Positions 35,412 to 46,460 of a stretch of 64,000 bases of DNA are shown here, piece by piece (the stretch's first letter is position 1; every line of letters starts with the position of its first letter). The translations under genes were made by a program, and so were the position numbers. The notes under the pieces are model-generated. The model did no database searches. It was not told where the DNA came from and worked only from the letters and a program-made list of their open reading frames with translations. Source of the stretch: Theocolax elegans (Eukaryota; Arthropoda; Insecta; Hymenoptera; Cerocephalidae); the NCBI GenBank assembly GCA_026168455.1, contig CM047425.1, forward strand, positions 24,793,058 to 24,857,057. Reading direction: 5' to 3'.

Positions 35412-37592
35412 GATTATATATTATTATTTTATTATAAATAATAATTATTTATTTATATATAATTTATAGAATATCTAAAAAGTATTCGTCAGAATGTTGG
35501 TTTCGAGGTAAACTTTACAACGTCTACTCGCATACTTTTTTTTTAATTATTATGCCTATGATCATTGTCATGTGTATCTCGTGATAATTATATTTTTTTT
35601 ATTTAATGTTCACATTGATGTTTCATTGTAATTTATAATTGTTTGATATGATTTTGAGCATTACACAAATTACTAACATGGATATTTTGCTAAATTATTT
35701 GTCTTCGTTGTTGTATTTAAACAATTATTTTTTTAAAAACAATAATTCATAATTATATGATGGTTTCTAGTGCATTCACAAATTCAAAATTAAAAGTAAT
35801 TTGTACACTATAGAAGTAAGAATTCGTTTTGTAGATAAGTAGATATTATTATTGTATGTAATATATTTTTGCACAATGAATAATTATGCCAATTCCCAAT
35901 CTTTTCAAATGCACCTATTTAATTTTTAGGTACACGCACCGACTCATTTTTAATGTTTAATACAATACTAGAGATATACACCTATATTTCATAATCAATA
36001 ATAGGTATTGTAGCCAACCATGTTTGTTAAGATTCGGTTAAGTTTAATAAATATTAAGATTAAGATCCAAATTTAAACTGTACTATAATTATTATTTAAA
36101 AAACTATTAGAATAAAAGTAATAAACTATGTGTGAATGCAAATTGAAACAATCACCTTAAATTTCAAAATAAATATAATGGATTGACTATAATGTTTAAC
36201 ATTTTGCAAAAATCCTATGCACATTCATTAAAAACGTTTACTATTAATTACTTTAATAGATTGGCTATACAATTCCTCACACTAAATCAAAAAGTTACAT
36301 GTTTTAGAGTTATATTATCAATTGTACTATTAACTGACAATCAGTTACATAGGTTGAATCTTTTTTACGAGAATAAACTCTTTATTATTAAACTTTTACA
36401 ATCAAACTTTTTATTCGTATTGCTGTTAACAAAACACGAAATTTTTCTATCAATGTAGTAAATTCTAAACAATAAGTGTATCCTTCGCTATAATCTTATT
36501 TAGTGTAAAAATTACACTTACAAGGAGAACATCATATGTTTGGGAAACGGATCGTGCCCAGCTTGTAGGATATGTTTTCTTATATAAAAATATGTAGAAA
36601 GCCAGAGTCACAAATCCTAACAATCGTTTTTTCAAAAATTATACGCTGTTAAAGCAAAATTCCAAAAAAAGAGACCTTACGCTTGTAACTTTTAACCTAT
36701 CAAATATTGACATTCAAACCAAAGTTTAATGAAAAGCTGAGATAAAATAGACGCTAAAATCCGTTGAAATGGAGCAAAGTTATAGCCAAATTAAGAATTT
36801 GAAGAAATTTAGCTTAAAAAAATCAATTAAATTTGGAATGTCCAGTTTTTGTTCAAAATTTCTTCAAATTCTTAATTCGGCTATAACGTTGCTCCATTTC
36901 AGCGGATTTGAGCGTATTTTTTTAAAATTCTATCTATTTTATCTCAGCTTTTTATTAAATTTTTCCTTGAGTATTAATATTTGATAGTTTAGAAGTTACA
37001 AGCATTTAAAGTGAAGTCTCTATTTTTTGTAAATTTTGCTGTAATAAGATATAACTTTAGAAAAACCAATTGTTAGGGTTTGTTCTGTCTTTCTACTTAA
37101 GATTTTTATATCAGCTGGGCACGATCCGTTTCCCAAACATAATATGATGTTCTCCTTGTTAGATCGAGTAAAAATTTTAATCTAATAGTACGATAATTTA
37201 TTTTTTATATAAATCTGCACAGAATGTTTACTTTTATTAAACGTGCAATATTTTCGTTTATTAAAGTCATATTCAGTGAAGAAAGAATTTGCTCATAAAA
37301 AGTAAAAAGTTAGCACAGTAGATTGAAGAAGATATCAGTCACTAACTTAAAAATTCACAATATTTGTAACGAATTAATTACAATTTTAAATATTTCAGGT
37401 TCATGGCTTTTTCAAAAAATTCTTATAAATACATAAACGTAGAACTTTTTTTTAATGCAGACTTGTTGTAAGTTAAACAATTATGAATGATAAAATTTAA
37501 AAACAAAGTAAAAACATAACTATACACTGCAATAATAGAGTTGATTGGTTGTAATGTACACCACTCACCATAATAAAACATAAGACCCTCAT
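27889..37592 (-). CDS. large secreted disordered protein, unknown function (5 exons)
   Basis: Minus-strand exons 37569-37592, 34395-34447, 32425-32976, 28914-29157 and 27889-28845 join in frame with GT-AG borders to 609 residues. Residues 1-19 are a signal peptide (MRVLCFIM from exon 1, VGALSLSIAIA from exon 2), cut before ENDN. Exon 3 is Pro/Met/Asp/Asn-rich (TDWIPDFFDDDMSEGPGP; FPGIGKHVYIRQNEP; EHIVIHLINREP). Exons 4 and 5 are Ser/Asn/Thr-rich with many N-x-S/T sites and a more structured-looking basic C-terminus (IKEAVGKIMRSFTQWRHKVV; FLKKFDEWNGIKNKSR). No domain is recognised. The first two intron phases (0, then 2) match the three HVP-motif genes nearby, so it may be a distant relative, though the HVP motif itself is absent. 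Introns are long and full of hairpin transposons. The first exon was chosen because it completes the signal peptide and has a GTGAGT donor, TATA-like box and initiator. Confidence 0.8.
30871..31457. mobile_element. MITE with CACTGAGAAAAG termini
   Basis: The left end CACTGAGAAAAGTAATTCTT is matched in reverse complement at the right end (AAGAATCTCTTTTCTCAGTG). The match continues inward through TTTGNNTCAAAGAA on both sides. It is 587 bp with no coding capacity and lies in intron 3 of the 609-residue gene. Target duplication is unclear. Confidence 0.65.
31660..31904. mobile_element. piggyBac-like MITE with TTAA target duplication
   Basis: The ends CCTCTTCTAACCGGTG and (reverse-complemented right end) CCTCTTCTGACCGGCA match, and each is flanked by TTAA (31656-31659 and 31905-31908). 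TTAA target duplication with C-rich termini is the hallmark of piggyBac elements. At 245 bp it is non-autonomous. It contains a short tandem duplication of TAATAGCGTTATGCTTATGT. Confidence 0.7.
33280..33957. mobile_element. long hairpin MITE in intron 2 of the 609-residue gene
   Basis: Two arms of about 300 bases are reverse complements around a centre near 33625. Landmarks on the left (ATTTTGGGACATA, GGATTAGGATGTGTTGAGAC, GAAACAGAATTTC) recur inverted on the right. Outer ends share CCAGTGT. No coding capacity. Transcription through the intron would give a long RNA hairpin. Confidence 0.75.
34625..34844. repeat. 220-bp inverted repeat
   Basis: AAAAACCAAGACAT at the left and ATGTCTTGGTTTTT at the right flank a second matched pair (ACCAAAAATATTAATATATTC and its inverse). 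The arms are about 95 bases. It sits in intron 1 of the 609-residue gene, about 180 bases 5' of exon 2. Confidence 0.7.
35372..35408. repeat. (AT)n microsatellite
   Basis: A pure AT run inside intron 1 of the 609-residue gene. Confidence 0.9.
36521..37158. mobile_element. long hairpin MITE with TTA target duplication
   Basis: The 638-bp element begins CAAGGAGAACATCATATG and ends with the reverse complement (ATGATGTTCTCCTTG). TTA flanks both ends (36518-36520 and 37159-37161), a size and sequence typical of PIF/Harbinger insertions. The arms, about 280 bases each, also share GTTTGGGAAACGGATCGTGC. A 71-codon open frame inside is a by-product of the arms. It lies in intron 1 of the 609-residue gene. 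Confidence 0.75.
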
Positions 37593-37597
37593 GATGA

Positions 37598-37687
37598 TTA
37601 AAAACCAAACACAAACACACACAAATGATGAAAAGACGTATGTAGCAAGTGCCACCGAAGAACTGCACCGCTAAAGTTCGCCACCAT
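37598..37687 (-). other. upstream open reading frame in the 5' leader
   Basis: Near the predicted cap site an ATG at 37687 opens a frame of 29 codons plus TAA that ends five bases before the main ATG at 37592. It has no recognisable product. If the cap site is right, this uORF sits only about five bases from the 5' end and could be skipped by scanning ribosomes or could dampen translation. Confidence 0.45.
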
Positions 37688-37717
37688 CAACTGGCTTACG
37701 GTCACGTAATACCGTGT

Positions 37718-37727
37718 CTTTTAAAGT
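37718..37727 (-). promoter_or_regulatory. TATA-like box of the 609-residue gene
   Basis: CTTTAAAAGA on the minus strand is followed about 26-30 bases later by GCCAGTTG, an initiator-like site with its A at 37692. The spacing is right for a core promoter. Confidence 0.5.
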
Positions 37728-37990
37728 CCGGACTCACGTGCGTGCTCCCCCGTCCACGTTTACCGATCCATTTAGTTTTCTCCGTTTCAACAAATTAAAA
37801 AGGAAAACTGGAACGCGAGGAAGTATAATACGAATTCTTGTTCTTTTGAATGTCTCCCTCACCATTGCGTTTGACCATCTTATACACATACTTCCTAACT
37901 CCTTCACCCGATAAACCAGTCATAAACATAAAACACGACGGCCAGTACGTGTATCTAAAAAAATGTCCACTACGTATATATTAGTTATTT

Positions 37991-38154
37991 ATGTACCTTG
38001 GGTGAGCCTCGCGTCATTACTGTTCGAGGCGGAAAATTTCGTGGATGGTTAGTACGTCCGCGGTCGCGAGCGCAGCGAGCGGCCAAGGATGTTACTACCA
38101 TCCACGAAATTTGAGCCGAGAACTGTAATGACGCGGTGCTTACCCATGGTACGT
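37991..38154. repeat. GC-rich imperfect palindrome upstream of the 609-residue gene
   Basis: The arms 37991-38049 and 38097-38154 are about 80 percent complementary (AATTTCGTGGATGGT pairs with ACCATCCACGAAATT; GCGTCATTAC pairs with GTAATGACGC). The loop is very GC-rich (GCGGTCGCGAGCGCAGCGAG). It lies about 300 bases upstream of the predicted start site, so it could be regulatory or a small foldback element. Confidence 0.7.
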
Positions 38155-38452
38155 AAACAATTTTTCAGCCTTATAATTCGTACATACGACTCTTTCGTTG
38201 CTCACAAAGTAATTTATTATACATTTAAAAGTAATGTAATAAACACTTTTTTAAACAATATAAATAATTATATATTATGTCAATAATTTTTGAACATTTG
38301 TATACTGACGCTTATAAAACATTTTAACTTTTTAAATTCTGCATTTAGTATCAGAGAATATTAAATATTTAGTAATTACTTATTATATTAATCGTAACAT
38401 TGCAGTTATTAAAGATATAGGACTCATTTTGCGTTATTATATATATATATAT

Positions 38453-38618
38453 GCGGAGACAGACTGACACAATCCAAAAATTTACTATAGTGTATAATAA
38501 ATTTAACTGAAGTTGTAGTAAATATTACCAGAATTGTAGTAAAAATTAATAACTTTCTAGTAAATTTTATTATACACTATAGTACATTTTTGGATTGCGT
38601 CAGTCTGTCTCCGCATTA
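38453..38618. mobile_element. small MITE with about 50-bp terminal inverted repeats
   Basis: ATGCGGAGACAGACTGAC at the left is inverted at the right (GTCAGTCTGTCTCCGCAT). The arms extend through CCAAAAATNTACTATAGTGT. The 1.26-kb tandem duplication begins inside its right arm, so a second right arm alone appears at 39841. Confidence 0.75.
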
Positions 38619-41101
38619 CTAGACAACATTGTAATTTTTACTTCAAATTTTTCTCCGTGTATATATATATACACACTATATTATTTCTAAAATATAATAT
38701 TCTAATATATATGTATAATATATAGTACTTTCGTATCTGAGCAATATTAAGATAACTATGATTAAAGTAACGCAAACGTTACGTTTAAACTAGTTGTGTT
38801 TACGTTTGAAAAGCCATAGATATATCTCCGATACATGTACTACGCGTTTCAAACACGTTGACTCTATACCGTTCGCGCGGCAAAGGTTATATTGCTCGCC
38901 GCATATATCCTACGGAGCGCTTTGCATACAGCCTCCTAGGATGTATAGACACCTTATACGTCCTAGGAGGATGTATAGAGGGCTCTCATACAAGCGAGGA
39001 GCCACTTGTATGTACGCAACGTATTTACAAGCGGAGCGCGCTCTGCACGTAAGAGTCGTTGTACGAATTAGTAGGCTGAAAATATATATACATATAGAAC
39101 AACGTCCAACAACTACCAAGATCGTTTTATGATTAATTCGCCTATGCTCAATTTCCGTTTTCCTTTTTCCACTATTCTCGCTTTTTCATTTAATTACACC
39201 AGTTTTTACTTTCTTTGTTTCGGTAATAAAATTATTAGAATTACAAACAAAGGTGAAAGCTCTTCTTTCATAGGGTCACTTTCTTCATGGCCGCTTCCTC
39301 GGGTTGTAGTAAATATTTTAGAACATTATAATATTCGTAAAAAAATAACATCTTTATTTCAGAACTAGAATTAAAGAGATAAGAGACTTGAACGTAAGAG
39401 ATGTATTCATATTAATAAAATTATGTATATTCAAGTAGAGATACTTTTAAGATACAAATATTTCGAATAATTATTTTTAACATGACAAATTATTGATTTT
39501 TGGACATCATTTTTCTTTATTCATTAAAGCCGAAGTAATACAAATGCAAAATTCCTTTGAATTGAGATGACATGCCTTTTTCAAAGAGTAAAAAGGACTG
39601 AATCTCTAAAGTTTTAGTTATGTTTGAGCCAAAGTCCTGACAAAAGATGTGCAAGGGTATGCATATGATCAACTTTTGATACGTGTTGAATACCCGAAGT
39701 AAAAAAATTATATTCCGTAACTTGACAGTTATTTTCCTATCCAAACACTCTTAGAGGGTACACGAGTATAAACAGTAACAAATTCATTGGTATAATATTT
39801 TTACAAAGAGAAAAAAGGTTTATATAAAGTATATACATTATAGTACATTTTTGGATTGCGTCAGTCTGTCTCCGCATTACTAGACAACATTGTAATTTTT
39901 ACTTCAAATTTTTCTCCGTGTATATATATACACACTATATTATTTCTAAAATATAATATTCTAATATATATGTATAATATATAGTACTTTCGTATCTGAG
40001 CAATATTAAGATAACTATGATTAAAGTAACGCAAACGTTACGTTTAAACTAGTTGTGTTTACGTTTGAAAAGCCATAGATATATCTCCGATACATGTACT
40101 ACGCGTTTCAAACACGTTGACTCTATACCGTTCGCGCGGCAAAGGTTATATTGCTCGCCGCATATATCCTACGGAGCGCTTTGCATACAGCCTCCTAGGA
40201 TGTATAGACACCTTATACGTCCTAGGAGGATGTATAGAGGGCTCTCATACAAGCGAGGAGCCACTTGTATGTACGCAACGTATTTACAAGCGGAGCGCGC
40301 TCTGCACGTAAGAGTCGTTGTACGAATTAGTAGGCTGAAAATATATATACATATAGAACAACGTCCAACAACTACCAAGATCGTTTTATGATTAATTCGC
40401 CTATGCTCAATTTCCGTTTTCCTTTTTCCACTATTCTCGCTTTTTCATTTAATTACACCAGTTTTTACTTTCTTTGTTTCGGTAATAAAATTATTAGAAT
40501 TACAAACAAAGGTGAAAGCTCTTCTTTCATAGGGTCACTTTCTTCATGCCGCTTCCTCGGGTTGTAGTAAATATTTTAGAACATTATAATATTCGTAAAA
40601 AAAATAACATCTTTATTTCAGAACTAGAATTAAAGAGATAAGAGACTTGAACGTAAGAGATGTATTCATATTAATAAAATTATGTATATTCAAGTAGAGA
40701 TACTTTTAAGATACAAATATTATCGAATAATTATTTTTAACATAACAAATTATTGATTTTTGGACATCATTTTTCTTTAATTCATTAAAGCCGAAGTAAT
40801 ACAAATGCAAAATTCCTTTGAATTGAGATGACATGCCTTTTTCAAAGAGTAAAAAGGACTGAATCTCTAAAGTTTTAGTTATGTTTGAGCCAAAGTCCTG
40901 ACAAAAGATGTGCAAGGGTATGCATATGATCAACTTTTGATACGTGTTGAATACCCGAAGTAAAAAAATTATATTCCGTAACTTGACAGTTATTTTCCTA
41001 TCCAAACACTCTTAGAGGGTACACGAGTATAAACAGTAACAAATTCATTGGTATAATATTTTTACAAAGAGAAAAAAGGTTTATATAAAGTATATACATT
41101 A
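38580..41101. repeat. 1.26-kb tandem direct duplication
   Basis: Copy 1 (38580-39840) and copy 2 (39841-41101) are nearly identical with offset 1261. Differences are few and mostly single-base insertions or deletions in runs, for example TCATGGCC versus TCATGCC (39289/40548) and seven versus eight As. The unit contains a CpG-rich stretch (about 38820-39070) with a small stem (CCTCCTAGGA...TCCTAGGAGG). The duplicated open frames of 112 codons have no recognisable product and I do not call them genes. Confidence 0.9.
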
Positions 41102-42413
41102 TTTGGATAAAAATTTATTGTAATGCTAGCGCGATAAAAATGCTGAAACAAAACACGTACTCAAATTGCCCATGTTTGGAAAAAATTACTGTCGCGCCTC
41201 GTCCAAATTTCAACCAGATTCTTAATTTTATATATAAAATTCTAAACAAAAATTATATAAGTTTGCGTACGCTAGATTTTTACCTAGAAACTTCGGCTAA
41301 TATTTATTCATTTTATTTCTCTGGGTTTTTGAAGTTCTGTTGTCGTGACCAACGATTCTCTCAATTTCAGCCCCTTTATAACTCTGTTTAAGAGTTTTGG
41401 GCTCGAATGTGACCAAAATTTAAAAATTTTCATCCTTTTTATTCGTAGATAAAAATGTATCAATGCAATTGTGAGAAGCAAGTATCAAGTGAACAGCTTG
41501 AAGAAGTATATATTACTAATAAAATTTAATTAATAAAATCAATTAACAATTAAATATGTTAAATTAAAGTTTTGGTATATAATAATTATTATAATAAATT
41601 CATGCACGATAAAATAAGATGATTGAATATAAAAATATATATAAAAGTGTTAAGAAAGTAGATAATTGCTAAATAAGACCAAAGTATTATTACTTTTATT
41701 GCCGAGCATTTTTGAGCTTAGGCACCCACCCATTATTTTCGAGTATTGCAAGTATTATTTTGGCTTAGACTCGTGCATCTATGCGTTTAAAAGCAAATGC
41801 TTCTTAATCTCATTACCATTGCTTTTCGTAGATATTTATGCTTGAATTACTTTAAAATCACTTCTCATACACATCGGGGGTACTCACTTCTAAACGAATA
41901 GATCTAATTTTATGACGATAAAAAATAGTTCTTATACACAATCGCTTCATAATTCATTGAATCGTTATATTTCGTTGACAAATTCTCTGTATCAAATTAA
42001 TAATTTACGATTACGATTGTTATTGACATTAACATTCATTATAATATTATCGTAGCGTTTATTGTACTTTCTAAATCAATGAATTATAAGATATAAAAAT
42101 CGACAAAGTACATTTAAACAACTTGTAATATCATTAAAAAATAATTTACTAAGCATATGTAAGCCAGTCTTTGAATTATATCTAATTGTTTTGTTGATGC
42201 ATTAAATTGAAACACTTACTCAATCCATACTAGATATTAAATTTATTGCAATAATAAAATATTTTTCTAACATTCCGGAGTATATATAAGACACGTATTT
42301 TAAGGTCCAAAGAAAATAAAATAATTGTAATCTAGTTTGCTAGAGCAATATGCAAAATATAAATAAGCTGAAAGAAAAATGTAAGTTGAACATTAGCATG
42401 CATAAATAATCGC
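41102..42413. other. AT-rich intergenic DNA between the two duplications
   Basis: Nothing recognisable is seen. A short open frame at 41140-41391 lacks any supporting splice or homology signal. Confidence 0.45.
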
Positions 42414-42679
42414 GTATTTATATGGCCCTATGAATTTAAACGTCCTCGTAGAGTCTCTAATAAAGGAAAGTAATGAGAAAAATGAAATAAGGAAAATGAC
42501 ATAGATCGGTGAGGCGAAACCGGAAATCAAATAACGAAAATCCTGTTGTTATTCGTAACAAGTTTAAGGAAAAAGTAAAATTTGTTGAGAAAAAAAAGTA
42601 GAAAAAGTATATGGTATTCGTGTAGAAGCCGAAATACTTTCTATTTTCATATTCCTGGAAAGAATCTAGAATACGAGTA

Positions 42680-43010
42680 TACGCGTAAAGAACTTGCCGC
42701 GCACATGTCTATACATATGTGAATATATATAGATAGTGTAGGTATAGAGCGAGCGCAAAGAGAGCAACGCCCTCGATCTCATTATTTCGACGTCAGTTGG
42801 CGGCTTCATGGCCAAGGTCATTATACCTAGAGCAGTTGTCCGCAAGAAAAGTGACTATACTTCCACGTGACTAGACCGCTTAATTGGCCGGCAACAATCG
42901 CGTGTCTTGGTCCCGCGATCTTGCTCGCGGTTGTACGTACGTATACGCGCGTGCTCTCGTGGATCGCGCTCGTTTATTTACCAACTCAGTAAGGTATGTG
43001 TGTAATCACC
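42680..43010. promoter_or_regulatory. CpG-rich island, possible promoter (duplicated at about 44985-45300)
   Basis: GC content rises sharply. CCAACTCAGTAAG followed by GTATGTG near 42980 resembles an initiator plus splice donor on the plus strand. No downstream coding exon can be linked to it. The same island is present in copy 2 with small differences. Confidence 0.3.
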
Positions 43011-44158
43011 CGTGAACGCATAAATATATCTGAGTAAGACACGAGGGCGTTTCTGTACACTCGTGAATTAAACGCATTAGGTTTCTATGCACTAACAACC
43101 GCAATACAGATATACATTGTACGCTAATTCAAATACTATGAGTATTTTACTTTATTTCCTGTGCATATTTAATCAACACAAAATTCTTACTTTTACACAA
43201 TTAACGTACCGTGCTTTATAAAAATAATACTTTTTTCAATTATAACAAATCCTTGATTTTTGCTATTTTGGAGTTTTTCGTAAAATAGTATGTTAATTGC
43301 GTGAAATAGTCTATTTTTTACGTTTTTGAAAATGATCTATCATCTGATTTAGCTTATTAGAATACACACTTTGTTCTCTTAAACATTACTTACAATTAGA
43401 ATATTTTGTATACAGAATTTGTTTGTGACGAAAATAATATTTGTAGAAGAAAGCATACCTACCACTTATTCCATTTATATGCAAATCATAGATTGGATAA
43501 AGAAATCAATTTATCTAAAAAATGGGTCAATTAATTACATTGTATATTACTCTTATACCAAAATAAAAATCTTTGAGAACTCGTTCAAAGTAATTCTAAC
43601 TCAAACAAAATTTTCTTCTACGAAAAATCTACGTTGATTACAGAAAAAATTAAAAAACTTAAATATTCGGTTTACCATTCATTAAAAAATTTATATAAAT
43701 TAAAACACACAGTGTCAAACAGAAAAATAAGCATGCGTTTGGAGTATTTCATAATATTCTATTTAGAATTGTTTTATTTAAGAGTAAATTAATGCATGTT
43801 TACTTCAATTAGATTCGCATATAGAAGGTAATCTTCTTTATCTCTGACGAAATCCTATTGGATCTATAAATTAAGTGAAATTTCCTCCAGACTTGAATGG
43901 ATTTCATTTACTCCTACAAATATTGTTTTTCAGTAAACAAGTAGTTTTTACATTAAATTAAATAAATGACCGATAAAAATTATTTTGGAAAAAAAGTCGT
44001 GATATATAGTAGTCAGTTTATAGTAGTCAAAGAATCATTAGATTATTTTGGTAAAACATTGATAAAAGTACTAAAACAATTGGTTTTTACTCTGTAATAA
44101 TTTAAGAGCGTCTTTTATTTTACTTTTATTATTATTATTATTAAGTTGTGTACATTAA

Positions 44159-44406
44159 TTAATCATAATTAAATCTGCGTTTTCCGTCAAATCGGAAACC
44201 ATACGCAGCACTGTTCGGAGCATTAATCAACGCTGGATTTTATATTTATGAAAAGAACCATGAAGGTGAGGAGGTCTTGCAGCATTGTCCTGGTCACCCT
44301 TTAGATAAAACGCTTCAAACTGTCCTTGTGGCAATAAAACGTCTTTCAACGATTTATCATCTGGATCGTAAGCCATAACTTGCGATAATATACACAGCAA
44401 AATGAT
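44159..44406 (-). pseudogene. frameshifted duplicate of the last exon of the 86-residue peptide gene
   Basis: This is copy 1 of the exon at 46461-46709. It retains the acceptor (TTTTTAG before ATCATTTTG) and the frame up to GSFHKYK, where one T is missing from a run (four against five in plus orientation, near 44241). The exon is 248 instead of 249 bases and the normal C-terminus (NPALINAPNS and beyond) is lost. It lies downstream of the intact copy. It is either a decayed duplicate or a sequencing or assembly error. Confidence 0.75.
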
Positions 44407-46460
44407 CTAAAAATAAAAGTATAAAGTTATAAAATGATTTAATATTGATCTACTATAGAGACTATCAAAATATTTATGATAAGTATACATGGCTTTTATA
44501 CAGATTTGAATAAGTTTGAATAGACAACAGCTATGGATACAAAGGATCTCGCACAAAACTAATAGAAACCCTATTAATTATAGAATCACTTGGAATGTTG
44601 GAATTAGGTAGTTCTAGTCATTCTGAAGAAAAACAAATGATTATGAAGTTAATGCAAAATAATTAAAAAATAAGATAAGAGATTTTTGTACTTCTTTTTT
44701 TGACTACGAATGTGTGTATTTATATGGCCCTATGAATTTAAACGTCCTCGTAGAGTCTCTAATAAAGGAAAGTAATGAGAAAATGAAATAAGGAAAATGA
44801 CATAGATCGGTGAGGCGAAACCGGAAATCAAATAACGAAAATCCTGTTGTTATTCGTAACAAGTTTAAGGAAAAAGTAAAATTTGTTGAGAAAAAAAGTA
44901 GAAAAAGTATATGGTATTCGTGTAGAAGCCGAAATACTTTCTATTTTCATATTCTGGAAAGAATCTAGAATACGAGTATACGCGTAAAGAACTTGCCGCG
45001 CACATGTCTATACATATGTGAATATATATAGATAGTGTAGGTATAGAGCGAGCGCAAAGAGAGCAACGCCCTCGATCTCATTATTTCGACGTCAGTTGGC
45101 GGCTTCATGGCCAAGGTCATTATACCTAGAGCAGTTGTCCGCAAGAAAAGTGACTATACTTCCACGTGACTAGACCGCTTAATTGGCCGGCAACAATCGC
45201 GTGTCTTGGTTCCCGCGATCTTAGCTCGCGGTTGTACGTACGTATACGCGCGTGCTCTCGTGGATTCGCGCTCGTTTATTTACCAACTCAGTAAGGTATG
45301 TGTGTAATCACCGTGAACGCATAAATATATCTGAGTAAGACACGAGGGCGTTTCTGTACCACTCGTGAATTAAACGCATTAGGTTTCTATGCACTAACAA
45401 CCGCAATACAGATATACATTGTACGCTAATTCAAATACTATGAGTATTTTACTTTACTTTCCTGTGCATATTTAATCAACACAACATTCTTACTTTTACA
45501 CAATTAACGTACCGTGCTTTATAAAAATAATACTTTTTTCAATTATAACACAATCCTTGATTTTTGCTATTTTGGAGTTTTTCGTAAAATAGTATGTTAA
45601 TTGCGTGAAATAGTCTATTTTTTACGTTTTTGAAAATTATCTATCATCTGATTTAGCTTATTAGAATACACACTTTGTTCTCTTAAACATTACTTACAAT
45701 TAGAATATTTTTGTATACAGAATTTGTTTGTGACGAAAATAATATTTGTAGAAGAAAGCATACCTACCACTTATTCCATTTATATGCAAATCATATAAAG
45801 AAATCAATCTATCTAAAAAATGGGCCAATTAATTACATTGTAGGCATATTACTCTTATACCAAAATAAAAATCTTTGAGAACTCTTTCAAAGTAATTCTA
45901 ACTCAAACAAAATTTTCTTCTACGAAAAATCTACGTTGATTACAGAAAAATTAAAAAACTTAAATATTCGGTTTACCATTCATTAAAAAATTTATATAAA
46001 TTAAAACACACAGTGTCAAACAGAAAAATAAGCATGCGTTTGGAGTATTTCATAATATTCTATTTAGAATTGTTTTATTTAAGAGTAAATTAATGCATGT
46101 TTACTTCAATTAGATTCGCATATAGAAGGTAATCTTCTTTATCTCTGACGAAATCCTATTGGATCTATAAATTAAGTGAAATTTCCTCCAGACTTGAATG
46201 GATTTCATTTACTCCTACAAATATTGTTTTTCAGTAAACAAGTAGTTTTTACATTAAATTAAATAAATGACCGATAAAAATTATTTTTGGAAAAAAAGTC
46301 GTGATATATAGTAGTCAGTTTATAGTAGTCAAAGAATCATTAGATTATTTTGGTAAAACATTGATAAAAGTACTAAAACAATTGGTTTTTACTCTGTAAT
46401 AATTTAAGAGCGTCTTTTATTTTACTTTTATTATTATTATTATTAAGTTGTGTACATTAA

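Noticed and set aside
36769..36984. 71-codon frame in the 36.5-37.2 kb hairpin
   Set aside because: It spans the centre of a palindromic transposon and has no coding character.
38794..40391. Duplicated 112-codon frames in the 1.26-kb repeat
   Set aside because: Open frames exist on both strands of a CpG-rich stretch, with no family resemblance or splice support; more likely noncoding or regulatory.
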